A DNA stretch of 7,544 bases from Jiangellaceae bacterium (lineage in GTDB: Bacteria; Actinomycetota; Actinomycetes; Jiangellales; Jiangellaceae). The DNA is taken from the NCBI GenBank assembly GCA_030146385.1, contig JASLBX010000543.1, positions 1-7,544 of the forward strand. Direction: 5' to 3'. This document shows, piece after piece, positions 1-4,671 of the stretch. Numbering within the stretch: position 1 is the stretch's first letter; each line of letters begins with the position of its first letter. The translations under genes were made by a program, and so were the position numbers. The notes under the pieces were generated by a model that was given only the letters and a program-made list of their open reading frames with translations, had not been told where the DNA came from and did not search any database.

Positions 1-1
1 C

Positions 2-451
2 GACCACATGGCGCGGATGAAGCACCAGGCGATCGTCGGCAACATCGGCCACTTCGACAATGAGATCGACATGGCCGGGCTGGCTTCGTTGCCGGGTATC
101 GTCCGGACGAATATCAAGCCGCAGGTCGACGAGTGGACGTTCCCGGACGGGCATTCGGTGATCGTGCTTTCCGAGGGCCGGCTGCTGAACCTGGGCAACG
201 CGACGGGGCACCCGTCGTTCGTGATGTCGAACTCGTTCACCAACCAGGTGCTGGCGCAGATCGAGCTGTTCACCAAGACCGCCGACTACCCGCTGGGCGT
301 GTACACGCTGCCCAAGAAGCTGGACGAGATGGTGGCGCGGTTGCACCTCGGTGCGCTGGGCGTGAAGCTCACCGAGCTGACGCCAAAGCAATCCGAGTAC
401 ATGGGAATGCCGGTCGAGGGCCCGTTTAAGAGCGAGCACTACCGCTACTAG
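2..451 (+). CDS. ahcY: Adenosylhomocysteinase, C-terminal part (5' end outside window)
   Basis: This is the last 149 residues of S-adenosylhomocysteine hydrolase. The cytoplasmic, NAD-dependent enzyme splits S-adenosylhomocysteine into adenosine and homocysteine, which removes the inhibitory product of methyltransferases and feeds the methionine cycle. The sequence shows hallmark blocks of the family: GNIGHFDNEID near the visible start, then GRLLNLGNATGHPSFVMSNS, and the classical C-terminal tail ending KSEHYRY, which closes the active site and takes part in cofactor binding in known structures. The reading frame is open to the left edge, so the ATG at position 8 is an internal Met and not the start. 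The gene ends normally with two in-frame TAG codons in tandem (449-454). Nothing suggests decay. It is transcribed toward the accessory genes on the opposite strand and is separated from them by a hairpin at 513-561. Confidence 0.97.
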   Translation, partial: DHMARMKHQAIVGNIGHFDNEIDMAGLASLPGIVRTNIKPQVDEWTFPDGHSVIVLSEGRLLNLGNATGHPSFVMSNSFTNQVLAQIELFTKTADYPLGVYTLPKKLDEMVARLHLGALGVKLTELTPKQSEYMGMPVEGPFKSEHYRY

Positions 452-456
452 TAGCG
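443..456. repeat. Perfect 14-bp palindrome over the ahcY stop codons
   Basis: CGCTACTAGTAGCG is its own reverse complement and spans the last Tyr codon and both tandem TAG stops of ahcY. As RNA it could form a 5-bp stem with a CUAG loop. Its role is unknown. It lies at the boundary between the housekeeping gene and the accessory stretch, so it could be a recombination target, or it could be chance. Confidence 0.6.
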
Positions 457-512
457 CGAAGTCGGCGGGCCTGGAGTTATGTCAACCAGGCTGACGTGAC
501 GCACTTCCTCAT

Positions 513-561
513 CGGCCCCATTCCTGAGAGAGCGAGTTCGGCTCTGTCAGGAATGGGGCCG
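513..561 (+). terminator. Strong hairpin between convergent ahcY and hepT, likely terminator
   Basis: A 15-bp perfect stem pairs 513-527 with 547-561 (CGGCCCCATTCCTGA / TCAGGAATGGGGCCG). After one G/G mismatch, a further 5-bp inner stem pairs AGAGC (529-533) with GCTCT (541-545) around a 7-nt loop. There is no T-tract, which is common for actinobacterial intrinsic terminators. The near-perfect symmetry means it could stop transcripts from both convergent genes. It lies 62 nt past the ahcY stop and is flanked by direct copies of CTGACGTG (491-498 and 570-577). Confidence 0.8.
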
Positions 562-597
562 GCATGAGCCTGACGTGTCGGGGCGATTCGACGGTCG

Positions 598-966
598 TTA
601 GCGGCGCCGGTACTCCGATAGCGCCGCGGCGACTTGGTCGATTTCGCCGTCGATCGCGGCCCAGATGACGTCATCATTGACGTGGTCGTAAGCGTGTGTC
701 ACGTAGTTGCGGGTATCGCGGATGTCCCGCCACGGGACTTCAGGATGACGACGCGTGACGGACTCGTCCAGCCTGCTCACAGCGGTCGCTACGTCCGTGA
801 CGACCTGGCGTGCGGCCTTGCGGAGTATCTCGCCTGCATCGCCGTCGAAGAACTTCTCCCGTCCTTCGGCTGCGATCTTGCGGGCGATGCGGGCGAGGTC
901 TGCAACGTCGTCAGCAATCTGCTGTGTGGAATAGCGGCTCTTCGAGCCACCTAATTTGGCGTTCAT
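598..966 (-). CDS. hepT: HepT-like HEPN ribonuclease toxin (DUF86 family)
   Basis: A 122-residue, mostly helical protein of the HepT/DUF86 HEPN family, the toxin half of MNT/HepT modules. HEPN toxins of this family act as RNases. The defining RX4HXY motif is present and intact as RNYVTHAY (Arg86, His91, Tyr93). In characterised systems Arg and His are catalytic, and the Tyr is the residue that the partner nucleotidyltransferase modifies with AMP to silence the toxin. The final segment (IDGEIDQVAAALSEY) matches the usual C-terminal helix. Its ATG lies in an ATGA overlap with the stop of the upstream nucleotidyltransferase gene, so the two are translationally coupled. The ribosome-binding site is weak (GAGG about 10 nt upstream), which fits coupling. 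The length is normal and no damage is visible, so the toxin should be functional if expressed. Confidence 0.88.
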   Translation of the reverse strand: MNAKLGGSKSRYSTQQIADDVADLARIARKIAAEGREKFFDGDAGEILRKAARQVVTDVATAVSRLDESVTRRHPEVPWRDIRDTRNYVTHAYDHVNDDVIWAAIDGEIDQVAAALSEYRRR

Positions 967-1418
967 AGTGGAACGGCCTCAGCGCGAGCCTTCTGCAGGG
1001 TCTTGCTCGGCAGGCCGTGGTCGCTGACGATGTCAACGTGGACTCCGAGGAGATCTGCTAGTTCACGCGCGAGTCCGGCAACAGTGAAGATCGACGTCCC
1101 GTCCTCAAAATCAATCAGGAGGTCAACGTCCGAGCCGTCATGGTCATCGCCACGCGCTACCGATCCGAAGACACGCACATTATGGCCGTGCCGGCGTGAG
1201 GCTGCCTCGAGGACTTCACGTCGACGATGCCGCAGCAGGAGGGACGGCCGTACCCGCGTGGCATCGAGAAGTCGCTGAACCGTTTCCCCAGTGGGATGAA
1301 CCTTGTCGGACTCAATGAGCGAGATGTGGGGCTGCGGAACGCCGGTGCGGCGCGCTAGCTCCCGTTGACTGAGCCCAGCACGTTCCCTGGCTGCACGGAT
1401 GGTTCGTCCGATCGTCAT
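963..1418 (-). CDS. mntA: XRE helix-turn-helix / minimal nucleotidyltransferase fusion, antitoxin of MNT/HepT module
   Basis: A 151-residue two-domain protein. Residues about 3-58 form an XRE/Cro-type helix-turn-helix (IGRTIRAARERAGLSQRELA followed by GVPQPHISLIES). Residues about 64-151 form a minimal nucleotidyltransferase domain with the complete GSX10DXD signature (GSVARGDDHDGSDVD, Gly85 to Asp99) and a third acidic residue in HVDIV (Asp129). By family knowledge the MNT domain adds AMP groups to the HepT Tyr and neutralises it. The HTH domain probably represses the module's own promoter. The ATG at 1418 is preferred: the frame stays open to 1499, but the extension starts inside a terminator hairpin, crosses a probable operator and adds 27 residues with no family likeness. 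A GTG at 1430 is an alternative start. The gene comes first in the operon and overlaps hepT by 4 nt. Many MntA proteins lack an attached HTH, so the fusion is notable. Confidence 0.86.
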   Translation of the reverse strand: MTIGRTIRAARERAGLSQRELARRTGVPQPHISLIESDKVHPTGETVQRLLDATRVRPSLLLRHRRREVLEAASRRHGHNVRVFGSVARGDDHDGSDVDLLIDFEDGTSIFTVAGLARELADLLGVHVDIVSDHGLPSKTLQKARAEAVPL

Positions 1419-1442
1419 TGCATTGCCCACGTAGCTGATGAT

Positions 1443-1462
1443 ACGCCTCGATATATCGGCGT
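1443..1462. promoter_or_regulatory. Candidate operator upstream of the XRE-MNT gene
   Basis: An AT-rich palindrome, CGATATATCG (1449-1458), is bracketed by ACGCC (1443-1447) and GGCGT (1458-1462), giving an imperfect inverted repeat about 25-45 bp before the XRE-MNT start. On the - strand a TATCAT box (1442-1437) follows it directly and could be a -10 element, which would put the transcript start close to the GTG at 1430 or the ATG at 1418. Self-repression by XRE antitoxins at such palindromes is common. The assignment here is inference from position and symmetry. Confidence 0.5.
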
Positions 1463-1474
1463 CCCAGTTCAAGG

Positions 1475-1508
1475 CTTTGGCCCGTGCCGTCGCCGACACG
1501 GGCCAAAG
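1475..1508 (-). terminator. Hairpin terminator of the LVIVD remnant
   Basis: A perfect 12-bp stem pairs CTTTGGCCCGTG (1475-1486) with CACGGGCCAAAG (1497-1508) around a 10-nt loop. It starts 30 nt past the stop of the LVIVD-protein remnant on the same strand and ends just before the promoter region of the XRE-MNT gene. It therefore looks like the original terminator of the decayed gene and now insulates the toxin-antitoxin operon from upstream transcription. There is no U-run. Confidence 0.75.
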
Positions 1509-1537
1509 AGATCGATTACGCCGCTAGCCAAGGGCGC

Positions 1538-1783
1538 TCAGCTTCGCGTCCGAAACGCGGGGCTCTTCTCGATGGTGAACTCCTGCGACTGCTGTCCGTT
1601 CAGGCGATCCAGCTTGACTGCCCCCGCGAGCCGAGGGTCGCTGAGGCGCCAGATGCCCAGGCCGCGCCGGATGTCGGCGTCGTAGATGAAGCCGTTGTAC
1701 CAGAACGTGGACCAGCTACCTCCGGTCATGGTCGGAGACAGCGGCGCCGGGTCCGCGTAGGCGATCTCGTATGCGTTGAACCG
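1538..1783 (-). pseudogene. 3' remnant of an LVIVD-repeat-family protein
   Basis: The - strand frame from 1783 down to the TGA at 1540-1538 reads like the C-terminal end of LVIVD-repeat (beta-propeller-like) proteins: FNAYEIAYADPAPLSPTMTG, then GGSWSTFWYNGFIYDADI, then RRGLGIWRLSDPRLAGA and a QEFTI end. The homology-like stretch is cut abruptly by an in-frame TAG (1786-1784). Upstream of it no frame continues the family pattern, so several hundred residues are missing. The Met at 1729 is internal to the conserved block and is not a real start. The terminator hairpin just downstream is still intact. Function was presumably extracellular or envelope-associated, as for many LVIVD proteins, but the fragment should be dead. 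The family call rests on remembered sequence pattern and not on a search. Confidence 0.7.
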
Positions 1784-1959
1784 CTACAGCGAGTGAGCTG
1801 ACCGAGGGTACGGCGGATAAGTGGCTCATCAATGTCGCCTTCAGAAAGTGCACCGTCCTCGGCCGCGACTTCATCGAGCGCCTCCCGGAGACGCTGCTGC
1901 CGAACATCCGCCGTGTCGGGCGGTTCAGCGTCCGACGAGGCGGAGAACTTCCCCGGCAT
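1726..1959 (-). CDS. Small ORF of uncertain reality, fused to the LVIVD remnant in another frame
   Basis: A 77-codon frame that I do not recognise. Its first ~57 residues are acidic and look protein-like, with a predicted helix QQRLREALDEVAAEDG followed by a polar stretch ending RRTLGQLTR. The last ~20 residues (STHTRSPTRTRRR...) are merely the LVIVD remnant read in a different frame, so the natural end of the protein has probably been lost. No ribosome-binding site precedes the ATG at 1959. The same frame is open upstream to a TGA at 1995-1993 and spells LLGGC just after that stop. This resembles a lipobox, so the piece could be the mature part of a truncated lipoprotein. It lies 58 nt downstream of the RDD gene on the same strand. 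It may be a broken gene, a chance frame, or a short real gene. Confidence 0.25.
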   Translation of the reverse strand: MPGKFSASSDAEPPDTADVRQQRLREALDEVAAEDGALSEGDIDEPLIRRTLGQLTRCSGSTHTRSPTRTRRRCLRP

Positions 1960-2017
1960 GGCAGGAAGATACTTCTGACATCCGCCCAGTAGTCACAGGA
2001 CCTGACGCCGATGCGCC

Positions 2018-2908
2018 CTAAGCAGGAGGCGCGAAGCCCTCGTCGCGTCGATCGTCCGGAGTCCTCGGCGGTTCAGGACGAGCGGCCGGCGGCTGGACGG
2101 GAGGGGCCACCGGCGGTGCGGGCGAAGCGGCTTCACGCCCGTAGGGCGAGCGTCCCGCTTGGTGGGCGGCGAGCCGTTGCGCCTCCCGGCGGCCCCGTTC
2201 TGAAAGGACGGCCGCCAGGTAGGCCCACGCCGGTGTGCCGGGCGGCGCCGGCGGCGTGACGCACCGCGCGACATCGCTGGCCAGGGACGCCGCCATGTGC
2301 TCCCGAACCTGTGGAGCCATTTCGTAGCTGCGCGTCAGGAAGGTGCGTGCGGTCAGCGCGAGGTCGTCCGGCAGCCGCGAGAGCTCCAGCCCGGTCGCCC
2401 AGGCGGCCAGGTGAGGCGGTACAGCTGGCAGCGGGCCACCGGAAGAAGGTGCGCGCTCGCGAACCACGACCGTCCCGGCCAGCAGGTCGCCGACCCGCTT
2501 GCCGCGCTCGCTCAGCAGCGAGCTGACGACGGCTCCGACTCCGATCGTCGTGTAGAAGTCAACGAAGAACCCGGCAAGCCCGCGGGTCAGGGCGTGGCGG
2601 AACCGGATCGGCCCGCCATCATCACGCACAACCCGGAGCCCCAGAGCCAACTTGCCGAGTGACCGGCCTCTCGTCAGGGTCTCCACGCCTACGGGGAATC
2701 CGACCAGCAACCCAACTGCCAGTGTCAAGATCAACGCCGCGGCCAGGGCATCGTCCAGCTCCGGAGCGAGCGCGCCTGCGATCGCGGTGACGACGATCAC
2801 CAGAACGAACAGCACGATGAAGTCGATGATGATCGCAAGCGCCCGGGACGGGAACTTGGCCAGCCGCATCTCGAGAGCCACTGCCTCGCCGGTCACCAAG
2901 TCGGTCAC
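2018..2908 (-). CDS. RDD-family integral membrane protein with proline-rich tail
   Basis: A 296-residue membrane protein. The RDD domain fills residues about 15-155. It opens with SRALAIIIDFIV (conserved Arg22 and Asp29 at the start of the first membrane helix, ~22-45), has a second helix at ~55-76 and a third hydrophobic segment at ~112-132, and carries the SLGKLALGLRVV and RGKRVGDLLAGTVVV blocks typical of the family. A cytoplasmic region (~165-250) follows, then a proline/alanine-rich tail. RDD proteins have no settled function; some are proposed ion transporters or membrane scaffolds. The GTG at 2908 is chosen because the RDD domain follows it after a normal short lead, and because the frame further upstream (to 3298) is only the antisense of the SpoIIM-like gene. 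There is no ribosome-binding site and the start lies 7 nt from a -10-like box, so the mRNA is probably leaderless. It is divergent from the SpoIIM-like gene, an arrangement also known in mycobacteria. Confidence 0.92.
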   Translation of the reverse strand: MTDLVTGEAVALEMRLAKFPSRALAIIIDFIVLFVLVIVVTAIAGALAPELDDALAAALILTLAVGLLVGFPVGVETLTRGRSLGKLALGLRVVRDDGGPIRFRHALTRGLAGFFVDFYTTIGVGAVVSSLLSERGKRVGDLLAGTVVVRERAPSSGGPLPAVPPHLAAWATGLELSRLPDDLALTARTFLTRSYEMAPQVREHMAASLASDVARCVTPPAPPGTPAWAYLAAVLSERGRREAQRLAAHQAGRSPYGREAASPAPPVAPPVQPPAARPEPPRTPDDRRDEGFAPPA

Positions 2909-2927
2909 ACTCGTTAGTCTGCCAGTT
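2909..2927. promoter_or_regulatory. Bidirectional promoter with overlapping -10 boxes, two leaderless starts
   Basis: Only 19 nt separate the GTG of the RDD gene from the GTG of the SpoIIM-like gene, and neither has a ribosome-binding site. The + strand carries TAGTCT (2915-2920), exactly 7 nt before the + GTG. The - strand carries CAGACT (2921-2916), exactly 7 nt before the - GTG. The two boxes are the same DNA shifted by one base. In both directions the predicted first transcribed base is the G of GTG, as in the leaderless mRNAs that are frequent in actinobacteria. No clear -35 boxes are visible. The boxes are seen directly; promoter activity is inference. Confidence 0.65.
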
Positions 2928-3926
2928 GTGGATCTGGATGCCTTCGTCGCTGCGCACCAGGCCGAATGGAATCGCCTGGACGAGCTGATCAAACGGCGGC
3001 GGAAGCTGACGGGGTCCGAGGCCGACGAGCTTGTGACGCTGTACCGGCGGGCGTCCACGCACCTGTCGACGATCAGGTCCGCGGCGCCGGACATTGCGAC
3101 AGTCGAGCGGCTCACGCGGCTGGTTTCGCGGGCTCGGACGTCCATCGCCGGCTCGTCCGACCCAGGTTGGGCCGAGGCGCTGAAATTCATCACAGCGGGG
3201 TTCCCTGCGGCGGTGTACCGGGCGCGACGCTGGTGGGTCACCGCCGCGCTGGCGTTCGTCGCCATCGGCGCAGTGCTCGGTGTGTGGGTCGCCGCCAACC
3301 CGAGCGTGCAGTCGTCGATCGCGGCGCCGGAGGAGGTCCGGCAGCTGGTCGAGCATGACTTCGAGGACTACTACTCGACCTATCCTGCGTCGTCGTTCGC
3401 CGCCCAGGTGTGGACGAACAACGCATGGGTCGCGGCCGGGGCGCTCATCCTGGGCGTCACGCTCCTGCCGGTCATATTCATCCTCTGGACGAACGCGCTC
3501 AACGTCGGCGTGACGGGTGGGCTGATGGCGGCTCACGGGAAGCTCGACATCTTCTTCGGGCTGATCACACCACACGGGCTGCTGGAGCTCACAGCGGTAT
3601 TCGTCGCGGCCGGCGCGGGCCTGCGTGTTGGTTGGGCGTGGATCGACCCTGGCGGACGCAGTCGTGGTGAGGCTTTGGCCGAGGCAGGGCGGTCGGCGGT
3701 CGGGATCGCCATCGGGCTGGCCGGCGTCCTGCTGATCTCCGGCATTATCGAGGCTTTCGTGACGCCGTCCGGGCTGCCGACTTGGGGGCGCATCGCGATC
3801 GGCGTCGCGGCGTGGGCAGCGTTCATTGCCTACGTCTGGACGTACGGCCGTCACGCCGCGCGAGCCGGTGAGACCGGTGACATTGCCACTCGCGACCGCG
3901 CCGACGCGCTGCCAACCTCAGGGTGA
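2928..3926 (+). CDS. SpoIIM / DUF95-like integral membrane protein
   Basis: A 332-residue protein related to stage II sporulation protein M. It starts with a soluble, charged helical region (residues ~1-100, DLDAFVAAHQAEWNRLDEL, then VTLYRRASTHLSTIRS), followed by membrane segments near 102-123, 166-190, 207-236, 253-277 and 287-306. The family's most conserved block is intact: TPHGLLE (214-220) followed by LTAVFVAAGAGLRVGW. In Bacillus SpoIIM belongs to the engulfment complex, but in actinobacteria this branch sits with RDD, moxR and DUF58 genes and its role is unknown; this copy does not by itself imply spore formation. The GTG at 2928 gives the family-typical start; a longer reading to 2652 would run antisense through the RDD gene. 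It ends only 11 nt from the convergent vapC stop. That gap is a GCGGCGCCGC palindrome, with no clear terminator. Confidence 0.92.
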   Translation: MDLDAFVAAHQAEWNRLDELIKRRRKLTGSEADELVTLYRRASTHLSTIRSAAPDIATVERLTRLVSRARTSIAGSSDPGWAEALKFITAGFPAAVYRARRWWVTAALAFVAIGAVLGVWVAANPSVQSSIAAPEEVRQLVEHDFEDYYSTYPASSFAAQVWTNNAWVAAGALILGVTLLPVIFILWTNALNVGVTGGLMAAHGKLDIFFGLITPHGLLELTAVFVAAGAGLRVGWAWIDPGGRSRGEALAEAGRSAVGIAIGLAGVLLISGIIEAFVTPSGLPTWGRIAIGVAAWAAFIAYVWTYGRHAARAGETGDIATRDRADALPTSG

Positions 3927-3937
3927 GCGGCGCCGCG

Positions 3938-4366
3938 TCAGTTGGCGGTGGCTGCCCAGGGATTGATGACCTTCACGCCGGTCGGCTCGAAGTCGCGGAC
4001 GTTACGAGTCGCGATAGTCATCCCGTGGACCAATGCAGTCGCCGCGATCAGGCTGTCGCGTATCGGCTGCGGATCGGGGACGTGCAGCTGAGCGCACCGG
4101 CGTGCGATGGCCGTATCGATGGGGAGTACGCGCTCATCGAACGCCGGCAATACGTGGGTCTCCAGCCACGTGCGTAGGACTCTTCTTTGCGGGGCGTCGC
4201 GACGCTCGATCAGCAACACACCGGTCTCGATCTCCTGGATAGTGATCACTGATACGAACATCCGGATTAGTGGCACGCTGGACGCCCATGCAGTGACGTT
4301 GGGATGTGCCTTGCCTGCCCGGGCCTTACGCAGTTCTGAGACGACGTTCGTGTCAAGAATGAACAT
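3938..4366 (-). CDS. vapC: VapC-like PIN-domain ribonuclease toxin
   Basis: A 142-residue PIN-domain protein, the normal length for VapC/FitB-type toxins, which are metal-dependent endoribonucleases that cut tRNA or rRNA. All four acidic active-site positions are visible: Asp5 (LDTNVVSE), Glu45 (TIQEIETG), Asp104 (IRDSLIAATA) and Asp125 (TRNVRDFEPTGVKVINPW). The closing block and the N-terminal MFILDTNVVSELRK are textbook for the FitB-like branch. Its ATG overlaps the antitoxin stop by one base (TGATG), so translation is coupled to the antitoxin. The gene is intact. It ends head-on against the SpoIIM-like gene 11 nt away, so transcripts from both genes may run into each other. In mycobacteria the DUF58 and SpoIIM-like genes are direct neighbours, which suggests that this module was inserted. 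Confidence 0.95.
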   Translation of the reverse strand: MFILDTNVVSELRKARAGKAHPNVTAWASSVPLIRMFVSVITIQEIETGVLLIERRDAPQRRVLRTWLETHVLPAFDERVLPIDTAIARRCAQLHVPDPQPIRDSLIAATALVHGMTIATRNVRDFEPTGVKVINPWAATAN

Positions 4367-4623
4367 CAGTCGAGGTCGGCCGTTCGAGCCCGCTCGTCGG
4401 TCCGTGGGATCTCGAGTCGGATGTTCTCGACACCGGGCGGCTCACCGAGTAAGTCAACGATGTTGCGATCGTTGCCGGCGAGCCGTTCGTAGTCTTCGAT
4501 GGTGAGCAGCACATGTGCAGGCCGCCCTCGGTCTGTGATGAAGACGGGGCCAGTTCGTGCCGCGCTCTTGGCCCGACTTGTGTCCTGGTTGAACTCGCGG
4601 CTCGTGAAGGTCGTGATACTCAT
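4366..4623 (-). CDS. Phd/YefM-family antitoxin of the VapC module
   Basis: An 85-residue antitoxin. The N-terminal part (~1-50) has the Phd/YefM fold pattern: MSITTFTSREFNQDTSRAK, then GPVFITDRGRPAHVLLTIEDY, which forms the dimeric DNA-binding domain. The C-terminal part (~52-85) is charged and probably disordered, as expected of the segment that wraps around and blocks the PIN toxin. The ATG at 4623 is well supported by AGGAGG 5 nt upstream, the strongest ribosome-binding site in the window. This fits the need for more antitoxin than toxin. A perfect inverted repeat at 4647-4666 just upstream is the likely autoregulatory operator. The gene starts 48 nt after the DUF58 stop on the same strand, so some read-through from the moxR operon is also possible. 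Confidence 0.93.
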   Translation of the reverse strand: MSITTFTSREFNQDTSRAKSAARTGPVFITDRGRPAHVLLTIEDYERLAGNDRNIVDLLGEPPGVENIRLEIPRTDERARTADLD

Positions 4624-4628
4624 GGTGC

Positions 4629-4634
4629 CCTCCT
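4629..4634 (-). promoter_or_regulatory. Strong ribosome-binding site of the Phd-type antitoxin
   Basis: AGGAGG on the - strand lies 5 nt before the ATG at 4623, a near-perfect match to the anti-Shine-Dalgarno sequence. VapC, by contrast, has no such site and depends on coupling. Confidence 0.8.
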
Positions 4635-4646
4635 CGCCGGTTATCT

Positions 4647-4666
4647 ATGTAGTCATGTTACTACAT
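4647..4666. promoter_or_regulatory. Inverted-repeat operator/promoter of the Phd-VapC operon
   Basis: ATGTAGT (4647-4653) and ACTACAT (4660-4666) form perfect 7-bp arms around a 6-nt spacer, 24 nt upstream of the antitoxin ATG, in a notably AT-rich patch. The - strand reading contains TAACAT (4660-4655), which fits a TANNNT -10 box, so repressor binding would cover the promoter. Phd/YefM antitoxins are known to bind such palindromes, with the toxin as co-repressor. The site-function link is inference. Confidence 0.65.
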
Positions 4667-4671
4667 GCGCG

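Noticed and set aside
133..429. Second + strand frame inside ahcY
   Set aside because: Out-of-frame shadow of a highly conserved enzyme tail.
634..954. + strand frame (106 codons) over hepT
   Set aside because: Shadow frame; the - strand has the intact RX4HXY motif and coupling to the antitoxin gene.
1419..1499. 27-residue N-terminal extension of the XRE-MNT protein
   Set aside because: It starts inside the 12-bp terminator hairpin and crosses the palindromic operator candidate; XRE domains normally begin near the MTIGRTIRAARE start at 1418.
1545..1559. CGCGT/ACGCG 5-bp hairpin near the end of the LVIVD remnant
   Set aside because: Short and inside coding sequence; expected by chance at this base composition.
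1500..2017. Possible tRNA, IS end or CRISPR-like repeats in the poorly coding stretch
   Set aside because: No cloverleaf, terminal inverted repeats with transposase, or regularly spaced repeats could be found; only the LVIVD remnant, its terminator and one doubtful ORF are supportable.
2652..2927. N-terminal extension of the SpoIIM-like protein to 2652
   Set aside because: It lies antisense to the RDD domain, and the family-typical start DLDAFVAAH follows the GTG at 2928.
2909..3298. N-terminal extension of the RDD protein to 3298
   Set aside because: It would run antisense through the SpoIIM-like coding region, and the RDD domain starts normally after the GTG at 2908.
2622..3854. Long - strand frame (410 codons) opposite the SpoIIM-like gene
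   Set aside because: Antisense of a gene with clear membrane helices and the TPHGLLE block; its translation is Arg/Asp-rich with no recognisable domain.
3927..3936. GCGGCGCCGC palindrome between the SpoIIM-like gene and vapC as a terminator
   Set aside because: It is only 10 bp with no loop when fully paired, which is too small to call an intrinsic terminator in GC-rich DNA; noted as a simple palindrome.
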